DNA of 64,000 bases from Nitrososphaerota archaeon (GTDB taxonomy: Archaea > Thermoproteota > Nitrososphaeria > Nitrososphaerales > Nitrosopumilaceae): assembly GCA_013288545.1 (NCBI GenBank), contig JABDBR010000001.1, positions 1-64,000 of the forward strand, read 5' to 3'. A model generated the notes under the pieces. That model had not been told where the DNA came from. It was given only the letters and a program-made list of their open reading frames with translations, and did no database searches. Below are positions 53,471 through 62,664 of this stretch, piece by piece (position 1 is the stretch's first letter; the number at the start of each line of letters is the position of its first letter). The position numbers were made by a program, and so were the translations under genes.

Positions 53471-54475
53471 GTGGAAGAGAAAAAGAAAGTTGTAGCATTA
53501 TTGTCAGGCGGTCTTGATAGCAGACTAGCTGTAAAGATGATGCAAAACCAAGGGTTTGATGTAACTGCTGTTGCAATCAAGACTCCGTTTTGCGATTTTG
53601 ATTGTGGTAGAGGTTGTGGATTTGAAATAAGAGAGACTGCAGACTCGCTAGGTGTTGACTTGAAAACAGTATACCTCGGTGACGATTACATTGAAATGCT
53701 AAAACATCCAAAACATGGTTTTGGTTCTGGAATGAATCCATGTATTGACTGTAGAGCAATGATGTTCAAGGCCGGAAAAAAAGTTATGGACGATATTGGT
53801 GCAGAATTTATCATATCAGGTGAAGTTTTGGGTCAGAGGCCAATGAGTCAGTTTGCTCCGGCACTTAAAACAATAGAAAAAGAATCTGGACTAGAAGGAA
53901 TTATTGTAAGACCACTTTCTGCTGCATTGTTACCACCAACAAAACCAGAGATGGATGGAATAATCAAGAGAGAAAATCTTGGAATGATTCGCGGACGTTC
54001 CAGAAAAGAACAGCTAAAGATGGCACAAGAGTTTGGTTTTGATAACCCACCAAATGCTGGTGGCGGTTGCTTGCTTACTGATCCTGCATTTTCTATTAGA
54101 GCAAAAGATCTTTTCTCTCATACAGAGACACCAAACACAAATGACATTGATCTTCTAAAGATTGGAAGACATTTCAGATTTGACCAAAAAACAAAATTCA
54201 TTGTTGGAAGACACAAGGATGAAAATGAAATGTTAAAGGCCCTTGCATTACCTGGTGATGTTTTGTTTGATGCAAAAGATCATGTCGGTCCAATCTCGTT
54301 GTTGCGCGGAGAAGATTCTGAGAAAAATATGAAATTAGCTGCAGCTATCGCAGTACGATATTCTGATGCGCCAAAGGACAAGCAAAGTACAATCTTGACA
54401 GAAAAGGGCGACGTAAAATCAGAGATTACTACTGGTTCGATTGCAGAATCAGAATACCTCCAGTATAGGATTTAG
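53471..54475 (+). CDS. PP-loop ATP pyrophosphatase, tRNA thiolation type
   Basis: A 334-residue protein with PP-loop LLSGGLDSRLAVKMM and Cys-rich segments FCDFDCGRGCGF, CIDCRAM and GGGCLLTD. The layout resembles an MnmA/ThiI-like adenylating thiolase, but the RNA-binding part of ThiI is missing and the C-terminal 100 residues (IGRHFRFDQKTKFIVGRH, DHVGPISLL) form a separate unrecognised domain. The cysteines could carry persulfide or an Fe-S cluster. It starts GTG at 53471. The exact tRNA position modified is unknown. Confidence 0.82.
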   Translation: MEEKKKVVALLSGGLDSRLAVKMMQNQGFDVTAVAIKTPFCDFDCGRGCGFEIRETADSLGVDLKTVYLGDDYIEMLKHPKHGFGSGMNPCIDCRAMMFKAGKKVMDDIGAEFIISGEVLGQRPMSQFAPALKTIEKESGLEGIIVRPLSAALLPPTKPEMDGIIKRENLGMIRGRSRKEQLKMAQEFGFDNPPNAGGGCLLTDPAFSIRAKDLFSHTETPNTNDIDLLKIGRHFRFDQKTKFIVGRHKDENEMLKALALPGDVLFDAKDHVGPISLLRGEDSEKNMKLAAAIAVRYSDAPKDKQSTILTEKGDVKSEITTGSIAESEYLQYRI

Positions 54476-54545
54476 TCATACAACCTAATCTGTGAATTGC
54501 ATTTGACTGCAAAGACTTTTTGAGGGAGTTGATCGCTTACAGAGT

Positions 54546-54824
54546 ATGCAGCAGCAAAAGGCTCCCACTTACCTCAAGGCAATAACTTTGAGGGACTATA
54601 GTGACGTACATAGTGTAAAGGAGGATATCAAAAAGGGAATGATTCTGGTTCTCAGGGTAACCCCACTTGCACAAAAAAATGTGGATGAGCTCAGAAAGGC
54701 AGTTGAAGAAATTTACAACATTGCAAAAAATGCAGATGCAGACATTGCAAGACTTGGAGAAGAAAGAATCATTGTAACTCCATCTGGTGTAAAGATCTGG
54801 CGAGCCGAGTACGATCTAAAGTAA
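54546..54824 (+). CDS. sepF: SepF-like cell division protein
   Basis: A 92-residue protein of the SepF fold (YLKAITLRDYSDVHSVKEDI, ILVLRVTPLAQKNVDELRKAV, IARLGEERIIVTPSG). In archaea SepF anchors FtsZ to the membrane. The phylum also has the Cdv (ESCRT-like) division machine, so SepF may have another or an added role here. The N-terminal membrane-binding helix is short or absent. The 3' end overlaps the convergent aCPSF1 gene by 9 bases. Confidence 0.88.
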   Translation: MQQQKAPTYLKAITLRDYSDVHSVKEDIKKGMILVLRVTPLAQKNVDELRKAVEEIYNIAKNADADIARLGEERIIVTPSGVKIWRAEYDLK

Positions 54825-56747
54825 TCTAATTCCTTCTTGTACTTGCGGACAGGTTGTCGCAATTCTAAACATCCTGTGTACTGAGCTTGCCAAGTTTTCA
54901 CACTTGCGTCGCTCACCGTGATTTACAATTACTCTACGAAGTTTTGGTCGCAGTCTGTGGATATATGACATCAATTGGTTGTAATCACTGTGACCACTGA
55001 ATCCATCAAGTTTTTCAGTTGAACAATTTATGTTGATGACCTCAATTTTTCCGTCCTTTCCGACAACAGAGACTTGTCTTGAACCATCAAGAACTCTTCT
55101 GCCCAAGGTGCCGTTTACCTGATATGATACAAACAAGATCTTGTTTTTCTGGACTGGTGCAATGTTCTTGAAATATTCCAGTACTGGTCCACCCTCTAGC
55201 ATACCAGATGTTGCCATGATTATAGATGGACCTTCACGTAATGGCTCTTCTCTTGCATCAGAGTGTTCTATATTTGTGAAATATTCAGAATCAAATGGAT
55301 TGTCGTCTGTCTCAAGGATCTTTTGTCTGAGTTCTCGTGCAAGATACTCTGGATAAGATTCATGTATTGCAGTAGCCTCTGAGATCATTCCTTCTGTAAA
55401 TACAGGTGCTTCCATTAGTAGTCCTTGTTTCATGTATTGATCGATTACCATCATGAGTTCTTGTGCACGACCCACTGCTGGAATTGGGATCAATACTTTG
55501 CCGCCGTTTCGCAGTGTCTCGTTTACTGATTTGACAAACATGGACTCGACCTCTTCTCTTGATGACTGGATGTCTTCTTTTGCACCATAGGTACTCTCAA
55601 TTAGTAATGTCTCAACTCTTGGGAAATTCCAGGATGCGCTCTCAAAGAGCATGGATTTTCCATACTTTAGATCGCCAGTATAGACAAAGTTGTGATTGCC
55701 GTTTCCAATATGAAAGTGGCAGCTTGCAGAGCCCAAGATATGTCCTGCATTTGAAAATACTAGTTTAATGTCAGGTGAGATATCGGTAACTGTTCCATAG
55801 GATAACGGAATGGTCTGCTTCATGACCTGTTTTACGTCGCGTTCAGAGTACAATGGAACCCTGCCTTGTGCTGCTGCGACTTTGATTGCATCAAGCTGGA
55901 TTAGGTTCATCATAGGTAAAGTTGGCTCGGTACAGTAGATTGGGCCCTTGTAGCCATACTTGAACAAGACAGGCAGAAATCCTGTGTGGTCCAGGTGGGC
56001 ATGGCTGATTACTACAGCGTCAAGCTCGTCTAGTGTTATGTTTGGCCAGTCAAGGCGTGGATATGCATCTATTGGGTTTTTTGCACCGGGGTTTATGCCA
56101 CAGTCAATTAGGATCTTGCTTTCATGAGTAGTAAGCAGCATGCATGACCTTCCTACCTGGCTAAAGCCACCTAGTGTCATCAGTGAAACTTCGGCATCCT
56201 CTGAGAGCTTTGGCCTGAATATTTGCTCACCTACTTGTCTTAGGTGCTTGCTTCTCTCAGTTGAAGAAATTTTTAGGTTATAGTTGATAGTTTGAATTGT
56301 AGATGACTGGCTTGCAGTTGCCTTTCTGATTCGTATCCTCCAGCCAGTCTTTGATACAATCTCTGGCATGTTAAAGGCCTCAGTATTGTTAAGAAGCCAT
56401 GGGCGCTTGACATCTACTGTCATCTCGCCTGTTGCAGTGTCAAAGAAAGTTCCGCCAAGTTCAGCCTCTTTTGGAAGCATTTGGGTTAGAATCTGCCTCG
56501 ATTCTTCCTCGTTCTTTCTAATTGACTCTTCAGTTCTTACTACAATTCTTTTTTTTATGACATTTACCATGTTGGAGATTACTTCGTTGTGCTCCATCAG
56601 ATATTTTGGATTCTTGGTATAGATTGCAATCCTTGGCCCCTCGTAATCTATCTTGGTTACATCAGCTTCTTTTGGAATACTTTGCAGTATTGTTGCCATT
56701 ATGTTTTGGGCTGGAGATAGTTCACGTTGTGCTTGTTTTCTTTGCAT
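54816..56747 (-). CDS. aCPSF1/FttA ribonuclease, archaeal transcription terminator
   Basis: A 643-residue metallo-beta-lactamase/beta-CASP nuclease. Two KH-type domains lie at about 1-180, then the MBL core with SHAHLDHTG, GHILGSASCHFHIG and YTGDLKYG, and the beta-CASP part with SGHSDYNQL and VNHGERRKC. Homologues cut RNA behind archaeal RNA polymerase to end transcription, and belong to the same family as the eukaryotic 3'-end nuclease CPSF73. Length and zinc ligands look complete. Confidence 0.95.
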   Translation of the reverse strand: MQRKQAQRELSPAQNIMATILQSIPKEADVTKIDYEGPRIAIYTKNPKYLMEHNEVISNMVNVIKKRIVVRTEESIRKNEEESRQILTQMLPKEAELGGTFFDTATGEMTVDVKRPWLLNNTEAFNMPEIVSKTGWRIRIRKATASQSSTIQTINYNLKISSTERSKHLRQVGEQIFRPKLSEDAEVSLMTLGGFSQVGRSCMLLTTHESKILIDCGINPGAKNPIDAYPRLDWPNITLDELDAVVISHAHLDHTGFLPVLFKYGYKGPIYCTEPTLPMMNLIQLDAIKVAAAQGRVPLYSERDVKQVMKQTIPLSYGTVTDISPDIKLVFSNAGHILGSASCHFHIGNGNHNFVYTGDLKYGKSMLFESASWNFPRVETLLIESTYGAKEDIQSSREEVESMFVKSVNETLRNGGKVLIPIPAVGRAQELMMVIDQYMKQGLLMEAPVFTEGMISEATAIHESYPEYLARELRQKILETDDNPFDSEYFTNIEHSDAREEPLREGPSIIMATSGMLEGGPVLEYFKNIAPVQKNKILFVSYQVNGTLGRRVLDGSRQVSVVGKDGKIEVININCSTEKLDGFSGHSDYNQLMSYIHRLRPKLRRVIVNHGERRKCENLASSVHRMFRIATTCPQVQEGIRLL

Positions 56748-56754
56748 TAAATCA

Positions 56755-57387
56755 CTAAAGCGTAATTATGGCCTTTTTCTGTTCTTTTGTTAAGAGTCGA
56801 TATCCCTGCTTGTCGATTATTGCGACGTTTATTCCGTCACCAGTTCCGATGTTTCTGGTGATTGCAGCTTTTACCGCTCTTAGGGCAATTATTTTTCCCT
56901 CTTCTACTGATAGGCCGTCACGGTACTCACTTTCTAACAGACCGTATGCTACTGGAGAACCACTTCCTGTTGTTACGAATGTTTTTTTGTCAAGTGATCC
57001 GAACATATCGATGTTGTAAAGTGATGGACCTTGTTTGTCGTATCCTCCAACGAGAATATCGGCAATGAATGGATAGTATCTATTTTGGAAAAATATCAAT
57101 GATGCAAGTCTTGCAATTGATTTTATTGGTAGATACTCTTGTTTGTCAATTCGGTGTATGTTTGAATGATATCGCAACATGTCTGTGACATTTTGTGCAT
57201 CTGCAACACCACCTGCAATTGTCATTCCTGCGTGATTATCGATCTTTTGGATCTTCATTGTATTGTTATTTGCTATGAAATATCCTGCGCTTGCTCTCAT
57301 GTCTGCACAGAGCACTACGCCGTCAGTACAGCTTATTCCTACTGTAGTTGTTCCATGGTATGTGTGTTGTTCGATATAGTCTGACAA
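56755..57387 (-). CDS. psmB: Proteasome beta subunit
   Basis: A 210-residue precursor of the 20S proteasome catalytic ring. The short propeptide MSDYIEQHTYHG is followed by TTTVGI, whose first Thr becomes the nucleophile. The start is TTG at 57387, preceded by GGAG; longer in-frame starts would overlap the divergent egsA and give a long propeptide. Conserved Asp and Lys are in CADMRAS and the following region, and GSGSPVAYG is the late motif. It is 7 bases before aCPSF1. Confidence 0.94.
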   Translation of the reverse strand: MSDYIEQHTYHGTTTVGISCTDGVVLCADMRASAGYFIANNNTMKIQKIDNHAGMTIAGGVADAQNVTDMLRYHSNIHRIDKQEYLPIKSIARLASLIFFQNRYYPFIADILVGGYDKQGPSLYNIDMFGSLDKKTFVTTGSGSPVAYGLLESEYRDGLSVEEGKIIALRAVKAAITRNIGTGDGINVAIIDKQGYRLLTKEQKKAIITL

Positions 57388-57490
57388 ATAACTTACTCCT
57401 AACTTGAGATGTTTTGGTTTGAATATTACCCGCTTAAATAACTTTGGATTGCTAGGATATTGATAAATAACCAAATTCCAAGTGAAAATC

Positions 57491-58531
57491 ATGGCTTCTC
57501 ACATAATGGAGCTACCAAGAAAGATACTCATAGGTGAGAACAATATTTCTGATATAGGAAATTTTCTGGTAGGCCTGTCGGATCCAAAAAAGGTTTCCCT
57601 AGTTTCAGGAGACAAGGTACGAAAGATAACTGATAAAAAAATTTCCGCTTCACTTTCAGATTCAAAGATCAAATATGTGTGGCATCGCAGCACAAGCAAT
57701 GACGTAGAGGCTGCAAAAAAAACACTTGATGAAATAAAAAAAGACAAGAGTGATTTGATAATTGGAATTGGCGGTGGCAGATCTGTTGACATTGCAAAGA
57801 TGATTGCTTTTACACTAAAGAAGTCATTTGTTAGCATACCAACCTCTGCTTCACATGACGGTATTGCCAGTCCCTTTGTTTCGTTGCGTGGAGACAAGCC
57901 ATATTCCATTATAGCAACTGCACCGCTTGGTGTCTTTGTTGATATTGCAATTCTGAAAAAGGCTCCAAGGAGACTTTTAGCTAGTGGTTGTGGTGATCTT
58001 ATGGCAAAAGTTACTGCAGTACGAGACTGGGAACTTGCAAGAGATAACACTGGAGAATATTTTGGAACTTATGCAGCGAATTTGGCATCAATGAGTGCAA
58101 AGATAGTCATAGACAATTCAAAAGATTTCAGGAAAAATCCAGATGTTAGAATGATTGTTGAGGCCTTGATAAGTTCAGGAGTAGCAGCCTGTATTGCTGG
58201 AAGTAGTAGACCATGTTCTGGTGCAGAACACTTGTTTTCTCATGCAGTTGATCATCTCAAGCCAGGCGTAGGTCTGCATGGAGAAAAATGCGGTATTGGT
58301 GCAATATTGATTGCAAAGCTACAGGGCCAAGACTGGAAAAAAATAATCCAGATGCTAAAAGATGTAGGCGCACCAACCAAGGCAAAAGAGATTGGTTTGG
58401 ACTCTGAGATTCTTGCAAAAGCACTTACAATTGCACAATCACTACGACCTGAGAGATATACTATACTCAGCAAGACAAAGATGAATGAAACAAAAGCTTT
58501 AGATCTTGCAAAAGATACTGGCGTACTATAA
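57491..58531 (+). CDS. egsA: sn-glycerol-1-phosphate dehydrogenase
   Basis: A 346-residue enzyme forming glycerol-1-phosphate, the backbone of archaeal membrane lipids. GIGGGRSVDIAKMIAF is the NAD(P) loop; SASHDGIASPFVSL and GAEHLFSHAVDHL hold zinc ligands. ATG at 57491 is preferred to a GTG three codons earlier. Divergent from psmB. The next gene is convergent, 2 bases away. Confidence 0.96.
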   Translation: MASHIMELPRKILIGENNISDIGNFLVGLSDPKKVSLVSGDKVRKITDKKISASLSDSKIKYVWHRSTSNDVEAAKKTLDEIKKDKSDLIIGIGGGRSVDIAKMIAFTLKKSFVSIPTSASHDGIASPFVSLRGDKPYSIIATAPLGVFVDIAILKKAPRRLLASGCGDLMAKVTAVRDWELARDNTGEYFGTYAANLASMSAKIVIDNSKDFRKNPDVRMIVEALISSGVAACIAGSSRPCSGAEHLFSHAVDHLKPGVGLHGEKCGIGAILIAKLQGQDWKKIIQMLKDVGAPTKAKEIGLDSEILAKALTIAQSLRPERYTILSKTKMNETKALDLAKDTGVL

Positions 58532-58533
58532 TT

Positions 58534-59280
58534 TTAGGCTGCTTTTTGCTGAGCAGGTTTTTCCTCAGCTGGTTTTTGTTCTACTGGCTTGTCTTGTTTT
58601 GGTTTGTTGTATGAATCAACAAAGTTAACTTTTTCTAGTTTTGTTACAAACTTGAAAATCTCGTTTGCAATTGCACGTTTTACTATCTGGAGGCCTTCCA
58701 TCATCATTGCTTCTTCTGGAATGTTAACATCAAGTTCTGTTCCCTTGATCTCAAACTTGATCTTTGATTCTTCAATTGGGAATCTTCGTTTGAGCAATCC
58801 CAAGACTTTATCCTGGTCTGTGTCTAGTGATTTGATAACATTAAGATCATAAACAATTGTTTTTCCTGCAAATCTGTGATTGAAATCAACTTGGACTCTA
58901 CCAGAGCCAATGAATCTTACAATTCCTGTTCTTTCATCAATCTCTATTGAATCTCCAACTGTAACTTTTTCTGCATCTTCTCCAAGTTTTCGAAGTGGGA
59001 TCATGCGAACCTTGCCTGTATCTCTTACTCCAAATCCTTTCTCTGGAGGAACTTCGATTGAAAGTTTGTCGCCAGCTTTTGTATTTGCTAGTGCATCATC
59101 AAGACCCTTTAGAACCCAGGACTCTCCTACAGAAATGAGTCTTGGTTGATACTTTACATTTGCATCATGAATTGAACCTGATTTAGCATCGGCTTCGCGT
59201 GTTGTCTCAAATACCTCGTTTGAATCTTTAACTTTTGCAGTATAGTCTACCAGAATTAAAGTTCCTTTTTGGAAAGCCAA
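58534..59280 (-). CDS. FKBP-type peptidyl-prolyl isomerase (SlyD-like, long form)
   Basis: A 248-residue prolyl isomerase and chaperone. The FKBP core (about 5-150, GTLILVDYTAKVKDSNEVF, VLKGLDDALANTKAGDKLSIEVPPEKGFG) has the inserted flap, with VQVDFNHRFAGKT. A further alpha/beta domain follows (about 155-225), as in the archaeal 26-kDa class. The end is a Lys/Pro/Glu/Ala-rich tail (VEQKPAEEKPAQQK), likely disordered. Confidence 0.93.
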   Translation of the reverse strand: MAFQKGTLILVDYTAKVKDSNEVFETTREADAKSGSIHDANVKYQPRLISVGESWVLKGLDDALANTKAGDKLSIEVPPEKGFGVRDTGKVRMIPLRKLGEDAEKVTVGDSIEIDERTGIVRFIGSGRVQVDFNHRFAGKTIVYDLNVIKSLDTDQDKVLGLLKRRFPIEESKIKFEIKGTELDVNIPEEAMMMEGLQIVKRAIANEIFKFVTKLEKVNFVDSYNKPKQDKPVEQKPAEEKPAQQKAA

Positions 59281-59323
59281 CGTGATCGATCCTTCAACTT
59301 CCTTATATTAAGTTAACACGAAA

Positions 59324-60466
59324 TTATAGAGCCTTTAGTTTTTCTTCAGCAACTTTGAGTGCTTCTGGATTTGTCTTGTATCCCATCATATCAAGTGTAG
59401 ATCCTATTGCAGAGAGTGTTCTCATTACATGATACTTGTTTACTTCTCCCATGCATCCAACTCGAAATACTTTGCCTTTTAGTTCGCCAAATCCACCTGC
59501 AACCAAGACTCGGAATTTTTCAGAGAGTGTTCCTCGAAATGTCTTGTCATCAAGTCCTTCAAGATAGTTTAATGCAATTACAACTGTAGAGCGTGCATCT
59601 TCTTTTGCAAACGGTGAGAGTCCCATTGTACTTAGTCCACTGTAAAGAGCATCAGAGCAAACTCTATGTCTTTTAATTCTGTTGTCAATTCCTTCTTCTA
59701 GAATAATATCAAGTGCTTCTCTGTATGCATAAAGCAATGGAATTGCAGGAGTAAATGGTGTTTCTTTGCTGTCATCATAATACTTGAAGTATCTTGCCAT
59801 GTTAAAGTAGAATGTTGGAGGAGGATTTGCAATCATGTGTTTCTTTGCTTTTTGGCTTACAGCAATTGGTGAGATTCCCGGAGGAGCCGCGAGTGCCTTT
59901 TGCGCACCTGTTACACATACATCTACTCCCCACTTGTCCATATGGAATTCTTCTCCGCCAAGTATTGAAACTGCATCTACTACAAAGAAAGAATCGTTTC
60001 TTGCAGTAAGATCTTTGATTCTATCAAGGTACTTTACCATTGTACCAGTAGAGGTTTCATTCCAAACTACATAGAATGCTTTTACATCTTTATTATTATC
60101 AAATGCCTCTTTTACTTGATCAAAAGTTGCATTTTGTCCAAATGGTGTTGTAAGACGTACGACATTTGCACCAGCCCACTCTAACATTGTTGAGAGTCTG
60201 CTGCTAAATTCACCGTTGACTGGAATTATTACCTTGTCACCTTTCTTTACCATGTTTACAACAGAGGCTTCAACTGCACCTGTTCCAGATGCACTGAGGG
60301 CTACTACATCGCTTGTAGTATCAAAAATTTTCTGACTCTTTTCAATAGTATCTACGTATAACTTGACAAAATCTTTGCTTCTGTGATTTATCATGTGAGT
60401 AAACATTGAACGTGTTACTCTTTCTGGAACATTTGTTGGACCAGGTAACATGACTAGATATTCCAA
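59324..60466 (-). CDS. Class V aminotransferase (alanine/serine-glyoxylate type)
   Basis: A 380-residue PLP enzyme. MLPGPTNVPERV and HMINHRSKDF are typical of alanine-glyoxylate aminotransferases. The PLP lysine is in TGAQKALAAPPGI, and ALSASGTGAVEASV binds the phosphate. It moves the amino group of alanine, serine or phosphoserine to glyoxylate or a similar acceptor; the in vivo pair is uncertain. Confidence 0.9.
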   Translation of the reverse strand: MEYLVMLPGPTNVPERVTRSMFTHMINHRSKDFVKLYVDTIEKSQKIFDTTSDVVALSASGTGAVEASVVNMVKKGDKVIIPVNGEFSSRLSTMLEWAGANVVRLTTPFGQNATFDQVKEAFDNNKDVKAFYVVWNETSTGTMVKYLDRIKDLTARNDSFFVVDAVSILGGEEFHMDKWGVDVCVTGAQKALAAPPGISPIAVSQKAKKHMIANPPPTFYFNMARYFKYYDDSKETPFTPAIPLLYAYREALDIILEEGIDNRIKRHRVCSDALYSGLSTMGLSPFAKEDARSTVVIALNYLEGLDDKTFRGTLSEKFRVLVAGGFGELKGKVFRVGCMGEVNKYHVMRTLSAIGSTLDMMGYKTNPEALKVAEEKLKAL

Positions 60467-60508
60467 ATAAATTCTCCAACTTGCAAGAAAGTTAACCGCT
60501 ATTTATAA

Positions 60509-61006
60509 TTAAAGAATTTTGCCAAGTCTGCTTTTTGCGTCTATTTTTAAGAGCACTTGTTTAGTTCCTTCAGGAACAAGATCTGACCAGTCTTTTCCAC
60601 TTGCGATCATCTCCCGAATATTTGTTCCAGATATCGTATCTCTTCTCAAAAGAGGAACTTCAAAGACAGTTTTTCCTCTTTTTTTGTATAATGTAATGGT
60701 AAAATCGTCATTTGAAAAGACCATATCATATGGAGGTACAATAGAATCAACATGATATGTCCACTTCTCATGATCGCCGGTATCTGGTACAAAAAATATT
60801 TTGACACGTTCTAATGTTTTAGAATCAAGTGATGAAAGAATCATTTCTTTTCGTTCCTCTGCTGTGAATGGATTTCTTTTTTCATTATTCTTGTTTGAGC
60901 TGCCAATTCCAATCCACAGATTGTCAACCTTTGACAATCCAATGTTTACAGCTTCGAGATGTCCTTTGTGAAACGGTTGGAATCTACCAATTAGAAGACC
61001 ATCCAT
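60509..61006 (-). CDS. nadM: Nicotinamide-nucleotide adenylyltransferase
   Basis: A 165-residue archaeal NMN adenylyltransferase making NAD. GRFQPFHKGHLEAV contains the HxGH motif and SGTNIREMI the ISxTxxR-like motif. ATG at 61006 is preferred because it starts MDGLLIGRF as in homologues. Divergent from rtcA. Confidence 0.93.
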   Translation of the reverse strand: MDGLLIGRFQPFHKGHLEAVNIGLSKVDNLWIGIGSSNKNNEKRNPFTAEERKEMILSSLDSKTLERVKIFFVPDTGDHEKWTYHVDSIVPPYDMVFSNDDFTITLYKKRGKTVFEVPLLRRDTISGTNIREMIASGKDWSDLVPEGTKQVLLKIDAKSRLGKIL

Positions 61007-61075
61007 TGTCGAGATCTTGTTGTACATGTTTAAAAAACCATCATTAATTAGATTCTAAAATTAAACGAGCTAGTC

Positions 61076-62098
61076 ATGGAGCCAATAAAGATAGACGGCG
61101 GACGGGGCGAGGGAGGAGGACAGATAATCCGAAGTGCAGTTACCTTGTCTGCAATCACGGGCAAACCAGTTGAGATAGAAAATATTAGAAAAAACAGAAA
61201 GGTTCCAGGTCTTAGGCCACAGCATTTGCTTGGGGTAAAAATATTGTCAAAGATGTGTCAAGCCAAAGTGGAAGGACTTTATGTAAATTCAACTTCGCTA
61301 AAGTTTTTTCCCTCTCAAGGATTGAACTTGGATCTTCAAGAAGACATTGGTACTGCAGGAAGTATTCCACTTATTTTGCAAGTATTGATTCCTGCTGCCT
61401 CACTTATGAAAAACAGTTTGAAATTATCAATCATTGGCGGAACAGATGTTTCTTGGAGTCCCACAGCAGATTATACAAAACATGTTTTTGCCCAAGCATA
61501 TTCCAGAATTGGAATCAATTTTACTTTAGAAACCAAAAGACGTGGATATTATCCAAAAGGTGGTGGACTTGTTGAAACCCAGATACAACCTTGCAAGAAT
61601 TTGAATCCAATATCACTTCTTCAGAGGAGTACAGCATCTGCAAGACTAATGTGTACTTATTCTCACATTCCAAAGGAAATTGTAGAAAAAGAAGTGCATG
61701 ATGCAAAAAATATTCTTGCCAAAAATGGATTTGATAGTGAAATTACAATAAAAGAAGACAGTGCGCAAGACAAGGGATGTTCAATTTTGATATTTTCACA
61801 TGATGCAAACTCAGTAACAGGCTCAGATGGAATATACCAAAAGAGCTTGAACGGTCTTGGCAAATCAGTTGCAGAAAAATTCATTGAATCAAACTTTGGT
61901 GTTGATCTTTATCTTTCTGATATGATTGTAGTTCCACTTTCTCTTGTAAAAGAGACTTCGGTGTATAGAGTAAAACAGATTACAAAACACTTGGAGACAA
62001 ATCTTTTTGTCGCAGCAAAAATTACTGGCTGCAGATACGGAATAGGAAAACTTGATGATGGTTTTGAGGTAAGAATTTCTGGAGTCTCAGACGCCTGA
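61076..62098 (+). CDS. rtcA: RNA 3'-terminal phosphate cyclase
   Basis: A 340-residue enzyme that turns an RNA 3' phosphate into a 2',3' cyclic phosphate using ATP. GGRGEGGGQIIRSAVTLSAIT is the start motif; RKVPGLRPQHL is conserved; the adenylated His is in KHLETNLFVAA near the end. No rtcB ligase is near. It overlaps the convergent gene 62087 by 12 bases. Confidence 0.94.
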   Translation: MEPIKIDGGRGEGGGQIIRSAVTLSAITGKPVEIENIRKNRKVPGLRPQHLLGVKILSKMCQAKVEGLYVNSTSLKFFPSQGLNLDLQEDIGTAGSIPLILQVLIPAASLMKNSLKLSIIGGTDVSWSPTADYTKHVFAQAYSRIGINFTLETKRRGYYPKGGGLVETQIQPCKNLNPISLLQRSTASARLMCTYSHIPKEIVEKEVHDAKNILAKNGFDSEITIKEDSAQDKGCSILIFSHDANSVTGSDGIYQKSLNGLGKSVAEKFIESNFGVDLYLSDMIVVPLSLVKETSVYRVKQITKHLETNLFVAAKITGCRYGIGKLDDGFEVRISGVSDA

Positions 62099-62581
62099 AT
62101 GAAGTAGTGCTGCCATCAAAAGTATGGCAAGTGACAGTATTACTGTAAGCCTTCCAAGCATGATAATTTTTGAGCGAAGTTTTTGTAGATGGTCCCCAGA
62201 AAGATTTTTTGACTCTATCTTTCTTTCCACCTCAGTTCGGATTAGCCGTACATGTATTGCAAATATGATTATCAGTAAGATTACTAGTATGACCTTGATG
62301 AGAAGAATAATTCCATAGTTTGTGGAAAGTATCATAGATGGTTTTACAATAAACCCAACAGAGTTGTAGATTCCAGTTACGATTAGTATGATAAGAGACG
62401 GGACTCCAATTGTGTTGAATTTTCGTCCTACTCGGATCATTATTGATAGCCTTCCCTCTACAGAATCAGAAATTGTCTTAAGAAGTGGAGCAAGAACTAT
62501 TCCAATGAATATTGAACCGCCAACCCAAATTGATGCAGCAACAAGATGTGCCCACATAATGAGTGCATCAACAAGTGCCAT
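62087..62581 (-). CDS. CopD-like four-helix membrane protein
   Basis: A 164-residue protein with four membrane helices at about 5-30, 57-78, 85-110 and 140-160. MWAHLVAASIWVGGSIF and the mid-protein IIFAIHVRLIRTEVE have the His residues found in CopD/DUF families of copper or haem-binding membrane proteins. Copper handling would suit an ammonia oxidiser, but the metal is not shown. Confidence 0.7.
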   Translation of the reverse strand: MALVDALIMWAHLVAASIWVGGSIFIGIVLAPLLKTISDSVEGRLSIMIRVGRKFNTIGVPSLIILIVTGIYNSVGFIVKPSMILSTNYGIILLIKVILVILLIIIFAIHVRLIRTEVERKIESKNLSGDHLQKLRSKIIMLGRLTVILSLAILLMAALLHSGV

Positions 62582-62664
62582 TACACTATTGCAGAGTTAA
62601 CGAATAATATCTATTATCATCTGAAGAAGGTTTTTTAATTGAACAGGCCTCGTAGCTTCTAGAT

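Noticed and set aside
57499-58050. 183-codon frame on the minus strand
   Set aside because: Antisense of egsA, whose motifs are clear.
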